Shown here piece by piece: positions 37,969 to 48,132 of a DNA stretch of 64,000 bases. Origin of the DNA: Sphingomonas sp. HMP6. GTDB lineage: Bacteria > Pseudomonadota > Alphaproteobacteria > Sphingomonadales > Sphingomonadaceae. The stretch spans positions 2,417,501-2,481,500 of the forward strand of contig NZ_AP022672.1 of NCBI RefSeq assembly GCF_013374095.1, given 5' to 3'. Position 1 is the first letter of the stretch. Every line of letters begins with the position of its first letter. Below the pieces are notes generated by a model. It was given only the letters and a program-made list of their open reading frames with translations. It ran no database searches and was not told the DNA's origin. Both the position numbers and the translations under genes were made by a program.

Positions 37969-39270
37969 TCAGAACGGAAAGAATGTCTGGGTCGCGGCGA
38001 TCGCAACGGCCGCCGTAATCAAATTGAGCGGCAGGCCGACCCGCAGGAAATCGGTATAGCGATACCGGCCGAGCTGATAGACGATGACGTTGGTCTGGTA
38101 ACCGAACGGCGTCGCGAACGATGCGCTGCCCGCGATCATGACCACGACGAGAAAGGGGCGCGGGCTTACGCCGAGGCTTTCTGCCAGTGCCACGGCCACC
38201 GGCGTGACCAGCACCGCCACGGTCGCGTTCGAGAGCAGTTCGGTCAGCACCATCGTCAGCCCATAGAGCACGATGAGCGCGGTCAGCGGGCTCACCCTCT
38301 TCAGCGAGGCGATCAGCGTCGTGGTGGCAGCACTCGCCAGCCCGCTCTGCGCCATCGCGATACCGAGCACGACCATGCCAGCGATGAGGATCAGGATCTG
38401 CGGGCGCAATCCGCCATATGCCTGGTCGGCCGAGATGACGCGCAGCAGGATCAGCAGCACCGCGCCCGCAAACGCCGTTGCCGCGATCGGTGCGACATTG
38501 AAGGCCGCTAGCAGGATCGCGCCCACGAACGTCGCCAGCGCGATGCCGGCCTTTATCGGCTGTAGCGGACGGCGTTCGGCGAAGACTTCGGCGTCGCCAA
38601 TCTGTCCTCCCGCGGCCACGATCGGCGCATCCGGCAAGCTATCGTCGGGATCGAGCATCCGCGTGCCCATCAGCTTCCCGCTGAACAGCAGCAGATACAG
38701 CCCCCCCGCCAGCGCGACCGGAACGCCCACGGGCGTGATCTCGAAGATGCCGAAGCGGCTCTGCCCCGCGATCCGCGCCATGTCGTCGACCAGCAGGTTG
38801 GTCGAGGTGCCGAGCAGCGTGCAGCATCCGCCAAGGATGGTGATGTAGGACAGCGGCATCAGGAAGCGTTTCGCCGACAAGTGCAGACTCGCGGCGACAT
38901 CCTTGACGACGGGGGCGGTCAAGACGACGATCGGCGTGCTGTTCAACACGCTCGACAGAAGCCCCGCGACCCCCAGCAGCAGCCACACGCCGGTCGCCCC
39001 GAGCCTTTGGCACATCGCGACCGCAGCCTCGATCGCACGATCGAGCAGCCCGGACAATTCGAGCGCATAGGAAATGACGAACAGCGAAGCGAGCGCGATG
39101 ATGGCGGGACTGGCGAACGCGCCCTGGACGTCGACGGGACGGACCACGCCGGTCATCAACAGCACGGCGGCACCGGCCAGCGCAACCACGTCGGCGCGAA
39201 CCTTGTCCCAGATCAGCGCGGCCACGACGAGTGCCAGGACCGACAGGGTGATGAGTTGATCGATCGTCAT
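37969..39270 (-). CDS. SLC13/DASS-family permease
   Basis: This 433-aa polytopic protein begins with a helix at MTIDQLITLSVLALVVAALI. It contains the two family signatures around NSTPIVVLTAPVVKD and GTSTNLLV (SNT-type motif in the first half) and LTELLSNATVAVLVTPVA in the second half. This fits a divalent-anion or carboxylate symporter; sulfate or dicarboxylate are possible. No TrkA-C regulatory domains are inserted. The ATG at 39270 has GAGGGA upstream. It is convergent with the CLC gene. Confidence 0.88.
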   Translation of the reverse strand: MTIDQLITLSVLALVVAALIWDKVRADVVALAGAAVLLMTGVVRPVDVQGAFASPAIIALASLFVISYALELSGLLDRAIEAAVAMCQRLGATGVWLLLGVAGLLSSVLNSTPIVVLTAPVVKDVAASLHLSAKRFLMPLSYITILGGCCTLLGTSTNLLVDDMARIAGQSRFGIFEITPVGVPVALAGGLYLLLFSGKLMGTRMLDPDDSLPDAPIVAAGGQIGDAEVFAERRPLQPIKAGIALATFVGAILLAAFNVAPIAATAFAGAVLLILLRVISADQAYGGLRPQILILIAGMVVLGIAMAQSGLASAATTTLIASLKRVSPLTALIVLYGLTMVLTELLSNATVAVLVTPVAVALAESLGVSPRPFLVVVMIAGSASFATPFGYQTNVIVYQLGRYRYTDFLRVGLPLNLITAAVAIAATQTFFPF

Positions 39271-39365
39271 GCGTCCCTCATCGTCGGTTTGCTTCCGACG
39301 CTGCTCATCCTCACCTTTAGCGCTTGCGCTATGGAGCATTGCGCGAATTTTGCTATCGTCTTCAG

Positions 39366-40262
39366 ATGCATGAGCCGTCGCCCCGCACCAGTCGCCTCGC
39401 CTTCGCCGGCGCGGTCGCGGCCGTTGTCCTGCTCGGCGGGGGCGGATTTCTGCTCGGGCGGAGCACCGTGCCGGAGGCTCCGCCAACGGTCGTAATACCG
39501 TCGCCTGCGCCTGCGGCACCGCCTGAAGCAGCCGCGAAGCCGGTCGTGCGGGTGCTCGCGCGGGGCGACGTAATCGGGATCGCCAATGCGGCTGCGGACG
39601 CTGCCTCGGCGGGGCAACCTATGCCCCTAAGTGTCACCGCGGCCGATGCGCAGCGTTTCGAAATTTATCTGCCGTTCGGCTGCGACGGCCCAGTATCGGG
39701 CGACAGTATCGAGCCGTTCCGATGGCGCTACGACAGCGAGACGGCCTCGCTGCGCATCTCCGTCGCGCCGGTCGCCTTCGATCCGGAGGAATGGCTTCAC
39801 GCGCAATCGTCGGAAGGCAGCGGGGGGGAGCCGACCGCGGCGAGCGAGGCCATTGAGGGCTTCTGGGTCACCCGCCCGTGGTCGTCGCAGGAGACTTGCG
39901 CACGCGAGGCCGATCCGAGCGCGCAGCGCGGCACCGATCCGGTGACGCTGCCCGGCCAGACGCTGGGGCTCGCGCAAGTCTTTACCGATGAGGATTCGCG
40001 AAGCGCGCGGCGGGGCGGCAAGCCCTATGAAAGCGTGACCAGATTGAAGCAGGACGATCTCAGGATCGACCAGGGCCTGCGCGTTCGGCTTCGCGGGCGC
40101 ATCACCCGGTTTCCCGAAGGGGCGACGGTGCGTTGCCGACAGCCGGCGGGCAAGGAGCAGCGTCCGGTCTGTCTGGTCGCCGTGACCTTTGACGATGTGG
40201 CGATCGACAATCCCGCGACCAAGGATGTCATCGCGACCTGGGCAGCGCCGAGCCGCGGCTAG
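39366..40262 (+). CDS. Membrane-anchored hypothetical protein
   Basis: This 298-aa protein starts at the ATG 39366 and has one N-terminal membrane helix (LAFAGAVAAVVLLGGGGFLL), a Pro/Ala-rich linker to ~residue 60, and a soluble domain that should be periplasmic. Cys residues in FGCDGP, SQETCARE, TVRCRQ and PVCLV could form disulphides. No known domain was recognised. It is divergent from the SLC13 gene, with 95 bp between starts. The function is unknown. Confidence 0.65.
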   Translation: MHEPSPRTSRLAFAGAVAAVVLLGGGGFLLGRSTVPEAPPTVVIPSPAPAAPPEAAAKPVVRVLARGDVIGIANAAADAASAGQPMPLSVTAADAQRFEIYLPFGCDGPVSGDSIEPFRWRYDSETASLRISVAPVAFDPEEWLHAQSSEGSGGEPTAASEAIEGFWVTRPWSSQETCAREADPSAQRGTDPVTLPGQTLGLAQVFTDEDSRSARRGGKPYESVTRLKQDDLRIDQGLRVRLRGRITRFPEGATVRCRQPAGKEQRPVCLVAVTFDDVAIDNPATKDVIATWAAPSRG

Positions 40263-42133
<1,871 letters not shown>

Positions 42134-42463
42134 CATATCGAACAATCCTGCTGGCGCCAGCGGTGCTTGCGGCGACACTCATGACGGACGGTCGTGGCCG
42201 GGTGCGGCCACAAACCAAGGAGCTAGAGGATCCTGGCGAACATGGCGGCTGAACCGCGCGCCGACGATGCTGCCGAACGCTCGGCGCTCGGCGCGCGCCG
42301 CCATCTCGATTGGAGCGGTCCGCGCCAACGCAGCGAGGAAGGCGGCTGATGCGGGTCAACGCCTCTATTGCGCCGACCGACGTCTCGCCTTGTGCGAGCA
42401 GCGTGGCGATCCGGCGGAGGCGGCATCGTGGCCCAGCGGGCGCATCACTGATTTCAAGGATAT
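42134..42463 (+). other. Gap with a possible frameshifted small gene
   Basis: From an ATG at 42242 a frame runs 35 codons (MAAEPRADDAAERSALGARR...) to a TGA at about 42347-42349. A second, overlapping frame one base off continues with a protein-like segment (GQRLYCADRRLALCEQRGDP) into the tRNA gene. The two pieces together resemble one ~75-residue protein split by a +1 shift. It could be a decayed gene, a sequencing error or chance. No family was recognised. Confidence 0.3.
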
Positions 42464-42556
42464 TGGCGGAGACGGAGGGATTCGAACCCTCGGTGGGAGT
42501 AAACCCCCCACGGCGGTTTAGCAAACCGCTGGTTTCAGCCACTCACCCACGTCTCC
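42464..42556 (-). tRNA. tRNA-Ser (GCT anticodon)
   Basis: The 93-nt class II tRNA includes an encoded CCA (42464-42466). The acceptor stem GGAGACG (5' end at 42556) pairs with CGTCTCC, the anticodon loop TTTGCTAAA contains GCT, a long variable arm follows, and the T-loop reads GGTTCGAATCC. It decodes AGC/AGU serine codons. No integrated element is visible at its 3' end in this window. Confidence 0.95.
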
Positions 42557-42728
42557 GGATCACAGCGAAGTGGCGCTATAGCCGCGCCGGCGTCCGTGAT
42601 CAACCATGCATCACACGGGCGCTCGGCGCGAAATCGACTCGCTTGGTCGCGCCGATGCCGCGCCGTTCATTGTCGGGACAGGCTCCACGGCGCTACGCTC
42701 CGTCTTTGAATTTCCGGGGGAGACGGTG

Positions 42729-43550
42729 ATGCGGCGGATAGCGATTGGATATGGGCGAGCGAGCCTCATGTTCGCCCTCGCGGTCGTAACGGCCAGCGCG
42801 CCGCTTGCCGCGCAGCAAGTGCGCACGATCGATCCCACTCAAACGATCGATGCGGATTTACGAGCGCGTGGATCGACCAGCGCACCGCAGACCAGCTATC
42901 CGGCAGCGCCCGCCGCGACACCGACCGACCCAGACGCCCGGCGCTACCCCGACGCCCCGCAATCGAATGCGCCGGTGCCGACCGGCCCTGCACAAGCGCC
43001 CCCAATGGGCGAGCAAAGCGCACAAACAGTCGCCCGCGATGGGGCAGGTGCCGAATCGGCCGCGAGCCAGACCTTTCAGCAACAGGAATTGCTGAGTGCT
43101 GCCGAGGGCACGTTCGGCAAGGGTGCGGCGGGGCTTGCCGGCATTCTCGAACGCACGCTCAAGGAACAGGGCCGCCCCAATGCCTATATCGCTGGACGCG
43201 AAGCATCGGGCGCGGTTGTCGTCGGCCTTCGCTATGGCAAGGGGACGATGTTTCACAAGGTCGAGGGTCAGCAGCCCGTCTACTGGACTGGGCCCTCGGT
43301 TGGGTTCGATCTTGGCGGCGATGCCAACAAGGTCTTCGTCTTGGTCTACAATTTATACGATTCGGAGGAACTCTATCACCGCTTCCCGGCGGCGGAGGGT
43401 CGGCTGTACGTCATTGGCGGGTTTACCGCATCCTATCTGCGGCGCGGGAACATCGTGGTGATCCCGATCCGGCTCGGCGTCGGCTGGCGGCAGGGCGTCA
43501 ATGTCGGCTATATGAAGTTCAGCCACAAATCGAAGTGGTTCCCGTTTTAA
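42729..43550 (+). CDS. eipA: DUF1134 envelope protein (EipA-like)
   Basis: This 273-aa protein has a signal peptide (to about residue 30, ending near APLAAQ), a Pro/Ala/Gln-rich region to ~120 and a C-terminal DUF1134 domain with VGFDLGGDANKVFVLVYNLY, EELYHRFPAAEG and GVNVGYMKFS. The Brucella homologue EipA is a periplasmic protein needed for envelope integrity. The start ATG 42729 has a GGGGGAG ribosome-binding site; the frame upstream overlaps the tRNA leader region and is not used. The low-complexity linker is longer than usual. Confidence 0.88.
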   Translation: MRRIAIGYGRASLMFALAVVTASAPLAAQQVRTIDPTQTIDADLRARGSTSAPQTSYPAAPAATPTDPDARRYPDAPQSNAPVPTGPAQAPPMGEQSAQTVARDGAGAESAASQTFQQQELLSAAEGTFGKGAAGLAGILERTLKEQGRPNAYIAGREASGAVVVGLRYGKGTMFHKVEGQQPVYWTGPSVGFDLGGDANKVFVLVYNLYDSEELYHRFPAAEGRLYVIGGFTASYLRRGNIVVIPIRLGVGWRQGVNVGYMKFSHKSKWFPF

Positions 43551-43601
43551 GGCGCAGCGCGGCAGGCGGCGACGCCGACTGACTCGCGCAAGCCCGGCCG
43601 A

Positions 43602-43642
43602 CGGGGCTTGCCCCGGTCGACGACGCGGGCTTTGCCCGCGTC
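43602..43642. repeat. Two GC-rich hairpins after the EipA-like gene
   Basis: CGGGGC-TT-GCCCCG (43602-43615) and GACGCGGGC-TTT-GCCCGCGTC (43622-43642) form two adjacent perfect stems between eipA and the DoxX gene. There is no U-tract, so they are repeat-type palindromes rather than a certain terminator. Confidence 0.6.
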
Positions 43643-43667
43643 CCCGTAAGCGCCTAAGCTCGCCCCT

Positions 43668-44075
43668 ATGCCGCTCACCCGCCAAATCCTCCGTGTCCTG
43701 CTCGCCGTCGCTTATCTCGTCGCGGGCGTGCTCCACATCCTCAACCCCGCCCCGTTCCTCGGCATCACCCCCCCTTGGGTGCCTTACGCCGCGCAGGTGA
43801 TCCTGTTCACCGGCCTGTGCGAAGTGGCAGGCGCCATCGGCCTGTTCGTGCCGCGCCTGCGCTGGTGGGCGGGGGTGCTGCTGGCGGCGTATGCGGTGTG
43901 CGTCTATCCGGCCAACGTGAAGCACGCGGTCGATTACGTCACGCATGGCACTGGCGGATTGAGCCTGTGGTACCATATCCCGCGTCTGGCATTTCAACCC
44001 GTGATCGTGTGGTGGGCGTTGTTCGCCGGTGCGGTCATCGACTGGCCGTTCAAGCCCCGGAGTGCGCGCGCATGA
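43668..44075 (+). CDS. DoxX-like membrane protein
   Basis: This 135-aa protein has four predicted membrane helices (residues ~8-28, 42-62, 64-84 and 105-128), the size and spacing of the DoxX/DoxD-like family. ITPPWVPYAAQVILFTGLCE resembles the conserved second-helix region. Such proteins are associated with the respiratory chain or redox stress, without defined chemistry. The ATG overlap with the following small gene suggests an operon. Confidence 0.8.
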   Translation: MPLTRQILRVLLAVAYLVAGVLHILNPAPFLGITPPWVPYAAQVILFTGLCEVAGAIGLFVPRLRWWAGVLLAAYAVCVYPANVKHAVDYVTHGTGGLSLWYHIPRLAFQPVIVWWALFAGAVIDWPFKPRSARA

Positions 44076-44218
44076 GCATCGACGATACGATCATCGACAC
44101 CCCCGACGGCCCGATGACCTATGCCCAGTGGAAGAAGAAACACCCGGTGCAGATCCCCTCGCGCCGCACCAAGGGCAAGGATTTGCCAGTCAAGGTGAAG
44201 CGCTTCACCGAAAAATAG
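44072..44218 (+). CDS. 48-residue basic hypothetical protein
   Basis: The ATG overlaps the DoxX stop (ATGA), so it is translationally coupled. The sequence starts MSIDDTIIDTPDGPMTYAQW and continues with a Lys/Arg-rich tail. It has no membrane segment. The size, coupling and clean codon pattern make it likely to be real. Function is unknown; the first half may fold into a small beta-hairpin plus helix. Confidence 0.65.
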   Translation: MSIDDTIIDTPDGPMTYAQWKKKHPVQIPSRRTKGKDLPVKVKRFTEK

Positions 44219-44341
44219 CGTCTCCCCATCTCGCAACATCCCCACCTGCAGTCGCGCATGGCACTATCGCGCGCGTCATCCGTTTGCGCGTCTGACCTTG
44301 CCCGTCGATCCTCGGCGGGCCGGACGGAACGAAGGGACAGC

Positions 44342-44632
44342 ATGATGAACTCGACGGGTTTCAAGGGCGATGCGCAGAACGTTGGTGGCAGCCTCAAGCA
44401 AGCCGCGGGCGACGCGCTCGGTGACCGCAGCTTGCAGCGCGACGGCATCGCCGATCAAATGACCGGCGGGGTCAACAAGGTGATCGGCGCTGCGCAGGAT
44501 GCGATTGCGGCCGGCCCCGGTCCGATCCTCGATCAGGCGCGCAGCTTTGCGCGTGAGAAGCCCTGGGCGACCGCGGCGCTGGTCGGCACGCTGGGCCTGG
44601 CGCTCTACAACACGCTGCGCGGCCGGAAATAA
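44342..44632 (+). CDS. CsbD-family stress protein with membrane tail
   Basis: This 96-aa protein starts at the first of two adjacent ATGs, with AAGGGA upstream. Residues 5-40 resemble the CsbD repeat (FKGDAQNVGGSLKQAAGDAL), and the C-terminus has a single helix (WATAALVGTLGLALYNTL) before RGRK, as in DUF883-like ribosome or membrane-binding stress proteins. CsbD genes are usually induced by general stress. No EcfG-type GGAAC/GTT promoter could be confirmed upstream. Confidence 0.8.
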   Translation: MMNSTGFKGDAQNVGGSLKQAAGDALGDRSLQRDGIADQMTGGVNKVIGAAQDAIAAGPGPILDQARSFAREKPWATAALVGTLGLALYNTLRGRK

Positions 44633-44672
44633 GGATGCGGGGGCGGCCGTGCGGTCGCCCCCACGATCCGGC

Positions 44673-45710
44673 CTAATCGACCAACCGCCATCCGATCGTC
44701 TCGCCGCCATGAAACGGCACCAGCGCCAGCGCGCCCTCGCCGATCCGATCGGGCACGCGCTGTCCGGCGCGCTCAAGCGTCACCGTCTCGGTATTGAGCG
44801 GCAGGCCATAAAATCGTGGACCATGTTCGGAGGCGAACCCCGCGAACTTGTCGAGCGCGCTTTCCTCATCGAACACCGCCGCATAGCTTTCGATCGCGTA
44901 CGGCGCGTTGAAAATCCCCGCACAGCCGCACGCCGCCTCCTTGCGATCGATCTCATGCGGCGCACTATCGGTGCCCAGGAAAAACGCCGGCGATCCCGAC
45001 ACCGCCGCCGCGCGCACCGCCAGCCTGTGCCGCTCGCGCTTCACCACGGGCAGGCAATACGCATGCGGCCGCAATCCCCCGTCGAACAACGCATTGCGGT
45101 TGAGGTGGAGGTGCTGCGGCGTGATCGTCGCGGCGACCATCGGCCCGCTCGCGGTCACGAAATCGACCGCTTCGGCGGTGGTGATATGTTCGAACACGAT
45201 CTTCAGCGCCGGAAAATCGCGCACCAGCGGGGCGAGCGTACGTTCGACGAACACCGCCTCGCGGTCGAAAATGTCGATCTCACGGTCGGTCACTTCGCCG
45301 TGGATCAACAGCGGCATGCCGATTCGCTGCAGCGTTTCGAGCACCGTGCGCAGCGCGCGGATGTCGGTAACGCCGTGGCTCGAATTGGTCGTCGCGTGCG
45401 CCGGATACAGCTTGCACGCCGCCCACACGCCCTGTGCGAAACCACGCTCAATTTCCTGTGGATCGGCAGCGTCGGTCAGATAGCACGTCATCAACGGCGT
45501 AAAATCCATCCCCTCGGGCACCGCCGCCAGGATCCGCGCGCGATACGCTTCGGCATCGGCGATCCGCGTGATGGGGGGCGCGAGGTTGGGCATTACGATC
45601 GCGCGCGCGAACTGCCGCGCGGTATGCGGCACGACCGCGTGCAGCATCGCGCCGTCGCGCAAATGCACATGCCAGTCATCGGGGCGGCGGATCGTGAGGC
45701 GTTCGGTCAT
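44673..45710 (-). CDS. pyrC: Dihydroorotase (PyrC, class II)
   Basis: This 345-aa enzyme converts carbamoyl aspartate to dihydroorotate in pyrimidine synthesis. The metal-binding motif DDWHVHLRDG is at the N-terminus; later elements include LIHGEVTD and GTDSAPHEIDRKEAACG with the catalytic Asp. Length matches the E. coli type. The ATG at 45710 gives the usual start (MTERLTIRRPDDWHVHLRDG); an open frame upstream is not needed. Confidence 0.93.
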   Translation of the reverse strand: MTERLTIRRPDDWHVHLRDGAMLHAVVPHTARQFARAIVMPNLAPPITRIADAEAYRARILAAVPEGMDFTPLMTCYLTDAADPQEIERGFAQGVWAACKLYPAHATTNSSHGVTDIRALRTVLETLQRIGMPLLIHGEVTDREIDIFDREAVFVERTLAPLVRDFPALKIVFEHITTAEAVDFVTASGPMVAATITPQHLHLNRNALFDGGLRPHAYCLPVVKRERHRLAVRAAAVSGSPAFFLGTDSAPHEIDRKEAACGCAGIFNAPYAIESYAAVFDEESALDKFAGFASEHGPRFYGLPLNTETVTLERAGQRVPDRIGEGALALVPFHGGETIGWRLVD

Positions 45711-45798
45711 ACCCTTGCCTAGCGCGCGTCCACGCGAATCGCCAGCCGCACACCGTAGCGCCATTGCGGGTGCCCCGCGCCACGCCTAGCTATGACCC

Positions 45799-46548
45799 AT
45801 GGCCGCAACCACCCTTGTCGATCGCGCAGTCCTCCGCCTCTCGGGGGATGACCCCCGCGGTTTCCTGCAGGGCCTTGTCACGCAGGACACCGCCAGCGTC
45901 TCCCAGGGCGCGCCGCAATATGGCGGCCTGCTCACCCCGCAAGGCAAGGCGCTGTTCGATTTCATCCTGTGGGCTGACCCGGATGACCCAAGCGCGATCC
46001 TGATCGATTGCGAAGCCGGCGCTGCCGACGCCCTCGCCCGTCGCCTGACACTCTACCGCCTGCGCCGCGCGATCACGATCGAGCGCACCGACATCGCCGT
46101 CCACTGGTCGCCGAACGGGGGTGAGGGCGTTTCCGACCCCCGCCTTTCCGACCCCCGCCTTTCCGAACTCGGCTATCGCTGGCTCGGCGCGCCCGGCGAA
46201 CCCGTCGGCGGCTGGCACGCGCACCGTTTGGCGCTGGGCGTTACCGAGGGTGTTGCCGAACTCGGCAGCGACCAGACGCTATGGCTCGAAACCAACGCGC
46301 GCGAACTGCACGGCGTCAGCTTCACCAAAGGCTGTTACGTCGGCCAGGAAAACACCGCCCGGATGCACCACCGCGCCAAGGTCAACCGCCGTCTGATCGT
46401 AGCCCCGCTCGGCGACCCCGGCGAGCGCACGCGCGCCACCTATCCGGAGCTCGGCCTGATGGTAGAATTACGCCGCGTCGAGGCGCTGGGGGATGCGCTG
46501 GTGCCGGGGTGGCTGGTCGGGGCGCTGGCCCAAAGCGCCGAGTCCTGA
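45799..46548 (+). CDS. ygfZ: YgfZ/GcvT-like folate-binding protein
   Basis: This 249-aa protein has the conserved KGCYVGQE motif (residues ~176-183) that defines YgfZ, a tetrahydrofolate-binding helper in Fe-S cluster enzyme maintenance. It is shorter than E. coli YgfZ (326 aa), as is common in alphaproteobacteria. A 15-bp perfect tandem duplication (46130-46159) encodes the repeated DPRLS within a variable loop, so it is tolerated. It is divergent from pyrC. Confidence 0.88.
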   Translation: MAATTLVDRAVLRLSGDDPRGFLQGLVTQDTASVSQGAPQYGGLLTPQGKALFDFILWADPDDPSAILIDCEAGAADALARRLTLYRLRRAITIERTDIAVHWSPNGGEGVSDPRLSDPRLSELGYRWLGAPGEPVGGWHAHRLALGVTEGVAELGSDQTLWLETNARELHGVSFTKGCYVGQENTARMHHRAKVNRRLIVAPLGDPGERTRATYPELGLMVELRRVEALGDALVPGWLVGALAQSAES

Positions 46549-46576
46549 TCCCCTTCCCCAAAGGAAGGGACTGGCT

Positions 46577-47890
46577 TCACCGCCCGATCGATGAATACGC
46601 AAACCCCGCCTTTTCCGCGTCGCTCGGCGGATAGACGTTGCGCAGATCGACCATCACCGGTGCGGCCATCGTGCCCGCCAGCCGCTTGAGGTCGAGCGCA
46701 CGGTAGATATCCCATTCGGTTACGATCACGACCGCGTCGGCCCCCGCCGCCGCTTCATACGCATCGCGGCAATAGGCGATCTCGGGCATCATGCCCTTGG
46801 CGATCTCCATCCCTTCCGGATCGTGCGCGCGCACGCTGACTCCGGCGTCGAGCAGGCTCTGCACGATCGCGAGGCTCGGCGCGTCACGCATGTCGTCGGT
46901 ATTGGGTTTGAAGGTCAGGCCAAGCACCGCCACGGTCTTGCCCCGCGCCCCGCTAACGCCGTCGCCGCCGAGCGCGGTGATGACCTTGCGCCCCATTGCG
47001 CGCTTGCGCGTGTCGTTGACTTGCACCACCGCCTCGACGATCCGAACCGGCGTTTCATAATCCTCGGCGGTCTTGAGCAGGGCGAGCGTATCCTTGGGGA
47101 AGCACGACCCGCCATAGCCAGGGCCTGCGTGCAGGAACTTCGAACCGATCCGGTTATCGAGCCCAATCCCGCGCGACACATCCTGCACGTTCGCGCCGAC
47201 CGCTTCGCACAGATCGGCAATTTCGTTGATGAAGGTAATCTTGGTCGCCAGAAAAGCATTGGCGGCATATTTGATCAGTTCGGACGTGCGCCGTCCGGTG
47301 AACAGGATCGGGCTTTCGTTGAGATAGAGCGGACGGTACACATCGCGCATCACTTGCTGCGCGCGCGCATCTTCAGTGCCGATCACGATTCGGTCGGGGC
47401 GCTTGAAGTCGCCGATCGCGGCACCCTCGCGCAGGAATTCCGGGTTGGAAACGACCGCGATTGGAAAATCGCCAGCCTGCTCCTTCAGGATTTCTTCGAC
47501 CTTGTCGCCAGTACCGACCGGGACGGTCGATTTGGTCACGATGACCACGGGGCCGTCGATCGCCTCGGCAATTTCGCGCGTCGCGGCGAAAACATAGCTC
47601 AGGTCGGCATGGCCATCTCCGCGGCGCGACGGCGTGCCGACCGCGATGAATACCGCATCGGCCCCGGCCACTGCTGCCTTTAGGTCGGTGGTGAATTTCA
47701 ACCGTCCCGCCGCTACGTTGGTCGCGACCAGCGTGTCCAGGCCCGGCTCGAAGATCGGCATCCTGCCCGCTTCAAGCGCGGCGATCTTGCTCGCGTCCTT
47801 GTCGACGCAAATCACGTCATGACCGAAATCCGAAAAGCATGCCCCAGAGACCAGGCCGACATAGCCCGAGCCGATCATCGTAATCCGCAT
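46577..47890 (-). CDS. ugd: UDP-glucose 6-dehydrogenase
   Basis: This 437-aa NAD-dependent enzyme makes UDP-glucuronate for exopolysaccharide and glycolipid synthesis, including glycosphingolipid sugars. MRITMIGSGYVGLVSG is the cofactor-binding N-terminus, the catalytic Cys lies in GYGGSCFPKDT, and a Lys-containing KYAANAFLATKITFINE helix is present. The ATG at 47890 with AGGGAG upstream is preferred over the longer frame. It is transcribed from the right; the OmpA gene ends 243 bp upstream with a terminator, so ugd should have its own promoter. Confidence 0.94.
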   Translation of the reverse strand: MRITMIGSGYVGLVSGACFSDFGHDVICVDKDASKIAALEAGRMPIFEPGLDTLVATNVAAGRLKFTTDLKAAVAGADAVFIAVGTPSRRGDGHADLSYVFAATREIAEAIDGPVVIVTKSTVPVGTGDKVEEILKEQAGDFPIAVVSNPEFLREGAAIGDFKRPDRIVIGTEDARAQQVMRDVYRPLYLNESPILFTGRRTSELIKYAANAFLATKITFINEIADLCEAVGANVQDVSRGIGLDNRIGSKFLHAGPGYGGSCFPKDTLALLKTAEDYETPVRIVEAVVQVNDTRKRAMGRKVITALGGDGVSGARGKTVAVLGLTFKPNTDDMRDAPSLAIVQSLLDAGVSVRAHDPEGMEIAKGMMPEIAYCRDAYEAAAGADAVVIVTEWDIYRALDLKRLAGTMAAPVMVDLRNVYPPSDAEKAGFAYSSIGR

Positions 47891-48070
47891 GATGCTCCCT
47901 TTATTCCGCCACAGGCGACCCACCGTCGTTTTTGGTCGTTCGCCACAATATCGCCGTTCGCTCTAACCGATCACTTGGCAAATGCCAGCCCTGTGTGCGG
48001 CGCAACACGATCCAGTCGAGGACGTGCATGCGATATCGCGCTGCGACCGAGCCACTCCGCAAAAATAACG

Positions 48071-48103
48071 AAAAAGGGGAGACCAGCCGTGGCTGATCTC
48101 CCC
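48071..48103 (-). terminator. Intrinsic terminator of the OmpA-like gene
   Basis: On the minus strand a 12-13 bp stem (GGGGAGATCAGCC pairing with GGCTGGTCTCCCC, one G-U pair) is followed directly by TTTTT. It lies 30 bp after the stop of the OmpA-like gene. This is a textbook Rho-independent terminator. Confidence 0.9.
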
Positions 48104-48132
48104 GATTTCTCGACCTTAAGGTCGGGTAGGGC

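Noticed and set aside
42464..42556. The tRNA-Ser gene as an integration site of an island.
   Set aside because: No repeat of the tRNA 3' end and no integrase were seen on either side within the window.
44325..44345. GGAAC near the csbD start as an EcfG stress promoter.
   Set aside because: It lies only about ten bases before the start codon and lacks a GTT element at the right distance upstream.
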